DNA from: Apostichopus parvimensis
Taxonomy: Eukaryota; Echinodermata; Holothuroidea; Aspidochirotida; Stichopodidae
Assembly: GCA_000934455.1 (NCBI GenBank)
Contig: KN886432.1
Location: 32,844 to 56,021, forward strand
Reading direction: 5' to 3'
Length of the DNA stretch: 23,178 nt
In this document: piece by piece, positions 19,701 through 23,178 of the stretch
Layout: each line of letters begins with the position of its first letter
Position numbering within the stretch: position 1 is the first letter of the stretch
Translations under genes and position numbers: made by a program
The notes under the pieces: model-generated
Told to the model about the DNA's origin: nothing
Seen by the model: only the letters and a program-made list of their open reading frames with translations
Databases searched by the model: none

Positions 19701-22025
19701 TTGATAAATTGCCTCTTTGTTACCATTTTTAACAACCTTTACCCATGGTGTACACATTACAAATGGGTCAGCTCACAACAAGAATTTTTGAAACAAGAAT
19801 TCTAAATAAATTTGAACAACATTTACAGCTTATGTCCAGTAAGTACTGTAGCTACATACCTTTAAGTTGTGTGATAGTCTCTTCAGACAATTCAAAGTTT
19901 TCAAAGGCACCCTCCTGTTTGATCTTCTCTGGGTCAATAGTTGTCTGAGAAAAAAGAGTTAAGAGAGAAATTGCATACTGTCATACATGTTTTACAACAA
20001 ATTGTCTTTTCAAGTGCAGTATATTACTTGTTTTCTTCCATACAGTGCTTATGTCGGCACCTTACATCACCATACCATACACAGAGAGTATTTGGGGGTC
20101 ATTAGATTGTCATCTATATTGCTCCGGCACTCTTGCCCCAGAGAAAAATTGAAGCTAGCACGGCTGGGATTTAGATCCTCTGTAAAATACTGTTTTATGA
20201 TCAAACCATTTTGATTGGTAACGTACCTTTTTTTTTTGTGAATTTCGTTTTTAGATATTTATCTTCATCTGATGAAAGGCTTTCTTAGCTAGTTTTTATA
20301 TCCACCATACTCTTGCACAGTAAACAATAAAGCCTAAAATATAAGTCAGAAGATCAGTATTTGATAATCCTCGTCATGAAATATTCAGACGGCAATTCCT
20401 TGACATCATCTCGACTGACTTTTTGGAGGAAATTAAACAAGTCGGGAGAACAGATAACATGGTGTCTTTCTGGGCACACCTCTCATTCTCTTTAATGAAC
20501 TCAACAAATTTATCTAGCTAAGGAAGATGTCTTGCTCCCCACTTTCAAGTGCCGATATCAAGCAAATCTGAGATGAGTTATAACAATGTGTAATTTAACG
20601 CAAATTTATCAGTCAAGATTACAAAAGGAACAGCACTCCATACCCTTATCTTTTTAAACGTGCCTTTCAACACTAAAACAGTTTGTACACTAAATTAAAT
20701 TCGGGACGAGAAATGGGTGGAAAACTTTGAGAGCGACAATCAAAGACTCGATTAGAAGTGAACAAATTGTTATGAACGTAAATCGTCAAAAATATTGAAA
20801 AATCGACCAAGTCCTGTAAATGTGCAAAAATAAATTCATAAACATAATTTCATGGATAAGACCTCAATGAAGCTACTGTATGGAATACAATTCCAACAGG
20901 TTGCTACTTACTGTTTAATTGAAAGGCAAACTGTATAATCCACTGAAGTCAATTTTATGTCCCAGTTCAGGCCAGACATTACTGTAAATGCTTCTTCTAT
21001 ATTCAATGTTTTTTTTGCAAAAGTTTGGAAGCTGGTTTAACCTCATTTTCAACGATTTTTGCTTGCATTTCCAGAAATTACACACTAGGCCTACATGCAC
21101 TCACCACTTTCTTCCCCTGTTCCGCTCCCTTGGTTTTTGCATCCAGTATACTACTGAAGGTTTTCTTCATCAGGTCAATTTCCTCATCAGATTCCTCGCT
21201 GCTGTCAAACTTTCCATTCTGTTGAAGAGCTTTTTCTGGTTCTTCATCGTTAGTTCCGTTGACTCCATTCACGGTCTCGTTCTCTCCAAACTTGACTTTC
21301 TTGTTCTTTTTATCTTTCTTCTTCTTAGGACTGTCGGTACCAGAGTCCACCAAGCCATCCGCATCAATCGACCCATTTTCTGCAAGTTTTTCTTCCTTCA
21401 GCAACTCGGTTATTTGAGGTTCCAAATCTTGTCCATTGGTTTCTTTAATCACAGCAACCTCTTTACTCTTCCTCTTCTTCTTTCTCTTGATGGGTGTTTC
21501 AGCATCATCAAGTTTCCTCTTGATAACCTGGCCACTTTCCAATGCATCTGTTGGTTCGTGGAATCCATTAACTTCTGGCAGTTCAACTCCTCCGTTAGTC
21601 AAAGAGTTCTTTTTAGCCAACTTCTAAAAAGATGATAAAATGAGAAACAAACATCAAAGTCTTAACAAGATTTAGAACAATTTACGAAAGACTGTGCATG
21701 GGCTTCAATTGAGAGAGAAGCACAAATATCTCATAGATAACCTACAAGGAAATCCAACATCATCCTATGTTGTTTACTATCTTAATTGTACTAATTTGTA
21801 GGCTTCAGGTATCAATATTGAGCGTATTATATCCAAAACTATTCAAACCATGCGTACACATGCACTCAATAGCCTAACACAACCTACGCTAACATGCGGC
21901 CAAATGATGTATCAATACCATCAATAGCCTAGGCCTAACTTAGGCCTAAACGTTACTTTAATTTTAACATGTGAACAAACCTTCTTCAGTCTTCTTGCTT
22001 CTTTACTCAGCTTTACTTCCTCCAT
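7367..22025 (-). CDS. DDX21: DDX21-type nucleolar DEAD-box RNA helicase, 14 coding exons
   Basis: An ATP-dependent RNA helicase of the DDX21/DDX50 family, which acts in the nucleolus in rRNA transcription and processing and on snoRNAs. Exons (5' to 3'): 22025-21981, 21623-21105, 19944-19860, 19460-19377, 19093-18966, 17952-17688, 16368-16223, 15547-15341, 12647-12543, 11888-11769, 11407-11334, 10220-10061, 9064-8882, 7732-7367. The total is 2487 nt, 828 residues plus TAA; human DDX21 is about 783. All introns are GT-AG and all phases fit. Visible parts: lysine-rich, acidic N-terminus (about 1-185); Q motif near 205-227; motif I ARTGTGKT 244-251; PTRELA 280-285; TPGR 327-330; DEVD 351-354, the family's typical form of motif II; SAT 387-389; motif V 505-514; HRSGRTGR 535-542; GUCT-like region about 630-705; arginine/glycine-rich tail about 739-828. 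Invertebrates usually have one gene for the vertebrate DDX21/DDX50 pair, so the symbol marks the family. Six introns carry snoRNA-like elements. Confidence 0.93.
8334..8411 (-). ncRNA. Box C/D snoRNA-like element, copy A (intron 13)
   Basis: A 78-nt element on the host strand. It has a perfect 6-bp terminal stem GGTGGA/TCCACC, box C ATGATGT, box D' CTGA, a C'-like TTGATGG and box D CTGA directly before the 3' stem. The D' guide GGAATTGCCGT is the same as in the other five copies. The region between D' and D is longer (35 nt against about 27) and its sequence is different. This is the most diverged copy. Target not recognised. Confidence 0.78.
8882..9064 (-). CDS. DDX21: DDX21 exon 13 (GUCT-like region, residues 647-707)
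   Basis: Encodes [34 protein letters not shown] and [16 protein letters not shown]. Position and pattern fit the GUCT RNA-binding domain of DDX21/DDX50, but the sequence is diverged. Acceptor ATTCAG, donor GTAAGT, 61 codons. Confidence 0.85.
9499..9576 (-). ncRNA. Box C/D snoRNA-like element, copy B (intron 12)
   Basis: Box C ATGATGT (9565-9559), D' CTGA (9543-9540) behind guide GGAATTGCCGT, C' ATGACGA, and D CTGA (9512-9509). The terminal stem is AGTCGG/CTGACT with one G-U pair, an intermediate between copies C and D. Its internal sequence is almost identical to copy D, 7 kb away. A second CTGA at 9504-9501 could be used as box D instead. Confidence 0.8.
10061..10220 (-). CDS. DDX21: DDX21 exon 12 (linker and start of GUCT region, residues 593-646)
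   Basis: Encodes [20 protein letters not shown] followed by [15 protein letters not shown] and RRSSLTCLP. This aligns with the [20 protein letters not shown] and DQRSLI stretches of human DDX21. Acceptor TTCTAG, donor GTGAGT, phase 0. Confidence 0.88.
10598..11134. mobile_element. Non-autonomous hAT-like element in intron 11, 537 bp
   Basis: Ends TAAGGTGACCA and TGGTCACCTTA are perfect inverted repeats over 11 bp, flanked by the 8-bp duplication TGCTAGAA (10590-10597 and 11135-11142). The GGTGACCAGACGTCCCCGAT start with a following GGGGACAGTCCCC resembles Tip100/Zaphod-type hAT ends. No transposase reading frame was found. Confidence 0.88.
11334..11407 (-). CDS. DDX21: DDX21 exon 11 (end of helicase core, residues 569-593)
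   Basis: Encodes [20 protein letters not shown], matching the IKFKRIGVP stretch that closes the core in DDX21. Donor GTAAGT, phase 2. The following intron holds a hAT-like element. Confidence 0.88.
11507..11740. repeat. 17-bp minisatellite in intron 10
   Basis: About 13 units of CACATGTAGTTACTGTT, mixed with a second version CACATGTTGTTCCTGTT. The two unit types alternate in a non-regular order. It begins about 30 nt downstream of the exon 10 splice donor. Confidence 0.9.
11769..11888 (-). CDS. DDX21: DDX21 exon 10 (motif VI, residues 529-568)
   Basis: Encodes [19 protein letters not shown]. The HRSGRTGR of motif VI (535-542) carries the arginine fingers. It continues [20 protein letters not shown]. 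Acceptor TTCTAG, donor GTGAGT, phase 0. A 17-bp minisatellite begins about 30 nt inside the following intron. Confidence 0.94.
12543..12647 (-). CDS. DDX21: DDX21 exon 9 (motif V, residues 494-528)
   Basis: Encodes [20 protein letters not shown] then [15 protein letters not shown], a close match to motif V of the family ([18 protein letters not shown] in human). Acceptor TTACAG, donor GTAAGT. Confidence 0.95.
12783..12882. repeat. 19-bp minisatellite in intron 8
   Basis: Five imperfect units of TGTGAACTGAAGCCATCAG, starting about 135 nt upstream of exon 9 in transcription direction. Confidence 0.85.
12900..14266. other. Intron 8, unique part
   Basis: Apart from the 35-bp pair, this is AT-rich intron sequence without recognised genes. 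A GATGATA near 13948 has no matching box D. Confidence 0.5.
13250..13424. repeat. Pair of identical 35-bp direct repeats in intron 8
   Basis: CAATGCCATTTATCCTTGAC with its continuation to ATAT is repeated exactly at 13250-13284 and 13390-13424, 140 bp apart. The sequence between them is unique. Confidence 0.85.
14267..14344 (-). ncRNA. Box C/D snoRNA-like element, copy C (intron 8)
   Basis: Same order of boxes: C ATGATGT (14333-14327), invariant guide, D' CTGA, C' GTGACGA, D CTGA. The terminal stem is AGTCGG/CCGACT, with both sides changed relative to copies D, E and F (AGTCAG/CTGACT), so pairing is kept. The guide before D reads GAGTATTATCAAATA. Confidence 0.8.
15341..15547 (-). CDS. DDX21: DDX21 exon 8 (RecA2, motif IV; residues 425-493)
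   Basis: Encodes [21 protein letters not shown] (motif IV region) and [16 protein letters not shown]. Acceptor TTGCAG, donor GTAAGT, phase 0 at both ends. The exon is 69 codons. Confidence 0.94.
15904..16312. repeat. Tandem duplication of the 3' part of exon 7 and following intron (about 204 bp x 2)
   Basis: 15904-16107 and 16108-16312 are near-identical. Each holds a CT/A-rich intron piece and about 86 nt of exon 7 ending at the GTATGT donor. The downstream copy (about 16021-16106) encodes [20 protein letters not shown] with one Y-to-F change, but it lacks the exon 7 start and a polypyrimidine-AG acceptor. It is probably a silent pseudo-exon. The copies differ by two A residues in the A-run and a few substitutions. 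Confidence 0.9.
16223..16368 (-). CDS. DDX21: DDX21 exon 7 (motif III, residues 376-424)
   Basis: Encodes [19 protein letters not shown], with motif III SAT at 387-389 coupling ATP hydrolysis to unwinding, then [20 protein letters not shown], which matches the family. Donor GTATGT, phase 0. Its 3' part and following intron are duplicated directly downstream (see the repeat entry). Confidence 0.93.
16856..16933 (-). ncRNA. Box C/D snoRNA-like element, copy D (intron 6)
   Basis: A 78-nt element with stem AGTCAG/CTGACT, box C ATGATGT, guide GGAATTGCCGT, D' CTGA, C' ATGACGA and D CTGA. It differs from copy B mainly by one base in the 5' stem. The shared 3' flank (CTCCAGTC preceded by TTTATTTCTA on the plus strand) shows that the copied unit was larger than the RNA. 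Confidence 0.8.
17688..17952 (-). CDS. DDX21: DDX21 exon 6 (motifs GG, Ib, II; residues 288-376)
   Basis: Encodes [22 protein letters not shown] (motif Ib) and [15 protein letters not shown] (motif II as DEVD, the variant seen in DDX21/DDX50). The donor is taken as AGGG before GTAAGT, which gives phase 1 and the correct codon at the exon 7 join. Confidence 0.94.
18125..18595. repeat. A/purine-rich, homopolymer-run stretch in intron 5
   Basis: About 470 nt made largely of runs (A6-A14, GGGG, CC, TT). It keeps faint alignment to the intron 2 copy, for example CTCTGTAAAATACTG against CTCCGGAAAAAAACGG. It could be a polypyrimidine tract on the transcribed strand or poor-quality consensus sequence. 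Confidence 0.7.
18638..18716 (-). ncRNA. Box C/D snoRNA-like element, copy E (intron 5)
   Basis: A 79-nt element with stem AGTCAG/CTGACT, box C ATGATGT, guide GGAATTGCCGT, D' CTGA, C' ATGACGA and D CTGA preceded by GGATTATCAAATA. It lies in an intron block that is duplicated in intron 2 and immediately beside a suspicious A-rich stretch. Confidence 0.8.
18966..19093 (-). CDS. DDX21: DDX21 exon 5 (motifs I and Ia, residues 245-287)
   Basis: Encodes [18 protein letters not shown] (Walker A, ATP binding) and [10 protein letters not shown] (motif Ia, RNA contact). The donor GTTGGT is the weakest 5' splice site in the gene, but the join to VFKCYQ in exon 6 matches the family. Confidence 0.93.
19377..19460 (-). 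CDS. DDX21: DDX21 exon 4 (Q motif, residues 217-245)
   Basis: Encodes [14 protein letters not shown] followed by [12 protein letters not shown]. The invariant Q-motif glutamine is Q227. The proline expected two residues before it is replaced by glutamine (FQVQ instead of FPIQ). Donor GTAAGT. The last A starts the arginine codon of motif I. Confidence 0.9.
19860..19944 (-). CDS. DDX21: DDX21 exon 3 (start of helicase core, residues 189-217)
   Basis: Encodes [19 protein letters not shown], which matches the EGAF-NF-(I/L)SEETI-LLK stretch that opens the helicase core in DDX21. The upstream aromatic of the Q motif (F205) is present. Donor GTATGT, phase 1. Confidence 0.92.
20025..20541. repeat. 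Intron block duplicated in intron 5 (copy in intron 2)
   Basis: Partner of 18010-18840, carrying snoRNA copy F. The left block reads CAGTGCTTATGTCGGCACC with CTTACATCACCATACCATAC, and the right block ends GAAGATGTCTTGCTCCCCAC. This copy reads as normal sequence throughout, so it is the better reference for the pair. Confidence 0.85.
20344..20420 (-). ncRNA. Box C/D snoRNA-like element, copy F (intron 2)
   Basis: A 77-nt element, the first in transcription order. Stem AGTCAG/CTGACT, box C ATGATGT, D' CTGA and D CTGA are all present. One A is missing between box C and the guide core (CAAGG instead of CAAAGG). It is the partner of copy E in the duplicated intron block. Confidence 0.8.
21105..21623 (-). 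CDS. DDX21: DDX21 exon 2 (charged N-terminal domain, residues 16-188)
   Basis: Acceptor TTTTAG and donor GTGAGT, phase 0 at both ends. It encodes a low-complexity tail with basic clusters (KRKKKRK around 61-67, a lysine run around 115-126) that look like nuclear/nucleolar localisation signals. A serine/acidic stretch ([10 protein letters not shown] around 156-165) looks like a casein kinase 2 target. This resembles the charged N-terminus of vertebrate DDX21 in composition, not in sequence. Confidence 0.9.
21981..22025 (-). CDS. DDX21: DDX21 exon 1 (start codon, residues 1-15)
   Basis: Short first coding exon [15 protein letters not shown]. It ends AAG before GTTTGT, phase 0. The ATG at 22025 is chosen because exon 2 has no in-frame ATG near its start and this exon joins it in frame with another lysine-rich run. 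A further 5' UTR exon cannot be excluded. Confidence 0.78.
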
Positions 22026-22330
22026 TTGTGCCTAAGATTTGGACTGCGTCTAATTCGATAAATATACCAACTTACAGAACTGAAAAATTAAGTCACACGA
22101 GCAATGAACGCTTCCGCACTTCGTCGATGTATGAGTATGACAGCGAGACAGAGAAGAATGTTATCACCTATGAGAATACCACATGGCCCGTGGACGATTC
22201 CCTTTAGTACAGTAAGTACACACACAATCAGTACATGCGGGTGTGCATTTAAATGCCACGTGAGTGCGCCTCGGATCCTATATTGCGTAATGCAAAGTAA
22301 CCGTTTACGTCACTACTCGCAGAGTCGTTT
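22026..22330 (-). promoter_or_regulatory. Likely promoter and 5' UTR of the DDX21 gene
   Basis: Region directly upstream of the start codon. It contains a perfect E-box CACGTG (22257-22262), the class of site bound by MYC-type factors, and a CRE-like TGACGTAA (22312-22305). No convincing TATA box was seen. The transcription start cannot be placed. The presence of TTTTTCAG and GTAAG-like sequences means a 5' UTR intron is possible. Confidence 0.4.
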
Positions 22331-22882
22331 GCGAAAACATGGAACGCTAAAAGGGTAAATATTTTTGTACATTTCCACGCAGTTTCTCATGGTGTTTCTT
22401 CATAGACATTGCAGTGTTTGCGTATATCTTTCGATGCAATGTAAATGTAATAGACAGTCAGTACACAAACGCAGAAGAAACTCTGGTTGTAAACAAACTT
22501 TGACGTCCTTCCCTCAAGAGAAACAAAAAGAATTTGAGAGGAACACAACAAATGGAAGCAAAAACAGAAACACAAGGATACGCCACTCACAATCAAAGTT
22601 TCAATGTCGAATTCAGTGACAACATTGGTTTTGATATGCTGGTTACCATTGACAAACACTGATATTAGTCCAGGTTGTATTTATAGTAAACTATACTATT
22701 GAGTGTTTAGAATTTTCAAAACATCTGTTTGCGGTATTTTCTCTTAGAGATCGATCGGGACAATGAAATCTATAACTAGGCACCCAGGAAAGAACCTGTG
22801 CACGAAAACCAAACAACCGAACGACTGATGCGCTCTCAACCTCAGTCCCCTTGCATCGAGACTGTGACTGTGTGATCATCGT
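22331..22882. other. Upstream region, no gene recognised
   Basis: Reading frames on both strands are short and unlike known families. The minus strand downstream of the U2-like hairpin (22882 to about 22740) is GC-richer and could be the rest of a U2-headed element, but no Sm site or tail was recognised. Confidence 0.45.
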
Positions 22883-22957
22883 CAGGTGTGTATCACCATT
22901 CCCCTCGAAAGGGAACAGATACTACACCTGATCTTAGCCAAAAGACCGAGAAGCGAT
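22883..22957 (-). ncRNA. U2 snRNA-like 5' domain with fold-back hairpin
   Basis: From 22957 the minus strand begins ATCGCTTCTCGGTCTTTTGG and continues through GTGTAGTATCTGTTC. This is nearly identical to the first 45 nt of animal U2 snRNA, including stem-loop I and the branch-site recognition GTAGTA. After that U2 similarity stops: no stem IIa, Sm site or 3' stem-loops were recognised. Instead CAGGTGT-A-GTATC (22930-22918) pairs with GATACACACCTG (22894-22883) in 12 pairs with one bulged A, enclosing an inner hairpin TTCCCT-TTCG-AGGGGA. It may be a U2 pseudogene, a U2-headed retroelement or a distinct RNA. It lies about 0.9 kb upstream of the helicase start codon, on the same strand. Confidence 0.6.
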
Positions 22958-23178
22958 CTACTGATACATTCTTTGCCCCATGCAGTTCTACTACGTTGGA
23001 AATTTAACCATGTTAACAATACAGTGTTACGTGAGTTATTATAACATGGAAATAAATAAATGATCTATTAGCCAAAAGAATACGCATATAGGCTTTACAT
23101 TGAAAACATTGAAATTTGCGCAACTGAGATAAAAAATATTTAAAAAAAACAGAAAGAAGGATGGTTTATCTCAGTGGC
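22958..23178. other. Window edge, no gene recognised
   Basis: AT-rich sequence upstream of the U2-like element. No snRNA-type proximal promoter element could be recognised with confidence. Confidence 0.4.

Noticed and set aside
20041-20165. Repeated block of introns 2 and 5 as an H/ACA snoRNA
   Set aside because: No two-hairpin fold with H and ACA boxes could be drawn convincingly. Kept only as a duplicated block.
20988-21635. 215-codon plus-strand reading frame
   Set aside because: It is antisense to DDX21 exon 2. Its phenylalanine/leucine-rich content comes from the reverse complement of lysine/glutamate codons.
22887-22957. Functional U2 snRNA gene
   Set aside because: Only the first 45 nt match. 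The Sm site and the 3' stem-loops are missing.

Overview
The window is animal genomic DNA, with intron-rich gene structure and many interspersed repeats. It is dominated by one minus-strand gene, a DDX21-type nucleolar DEAD-box RNA helicase (Gu/RNA helicase II, the DDX21/DDX50 family). Fourteen coding exons can be joined from start codon (22025) to stop (7367). Every join keeps frame, has GT-AG borders, and gives about 828 residues with all helicase motifs, a C-terminal GUCT-like region and an arginine/glycine-rich tail. Repeat style suggests a marine invertebrate, and I lean towards an echinoderm. That placement is a judgement, not a proof.

The most interesting content is in the introns. Six introns (2, 5, 6, 8, 12 and 13) each carry one copy, in the sense orientation, of a 77-79 nt element with box C, D' and D motifs and a terminal stem. 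These look like intron-encoded box C/D snoRNAs. The guide next to box D' is unchanged over 12 nt in all six copies, and the terminal stem shows a compensatory pair with a G-U intermediate. I could not assign a target. Two copies lie in a duplicated intron block shared by introns 2 and 5.

Upstream of the gene (22883-22957, minus strand) is a sequence that starts like U2 snRNA for about 45 nt. It then folds back on itself in a 12-bp stem that would bury the branch-site recognition sequence, so it is not an ordinary U2.

Layout: 1-7366 is 3' flank. It holds two small hAT-like elements with perfect 8-bp target duplications, a truncated non-LTR retrotransposon, a GGGCCCAAA-rich repeat field and a second repeat array. 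7367-22025 is the helicase gene with its snoRNA-like elements, minisatellites, a 537-bp hAT-like element in intron 11, a partial tandem duplication of exon 7, and a suspicious A-rich stretch in intron 5. 22026-23178 is the promoter and upstream region, with an E-box, a CRE-like site and the U2-like hairpin. In human cells DDX21 itself binds snoRNAs, so a helicase gene that hosts a snoRNA family would link host protein and guide RNAs in the same nucleolar process.
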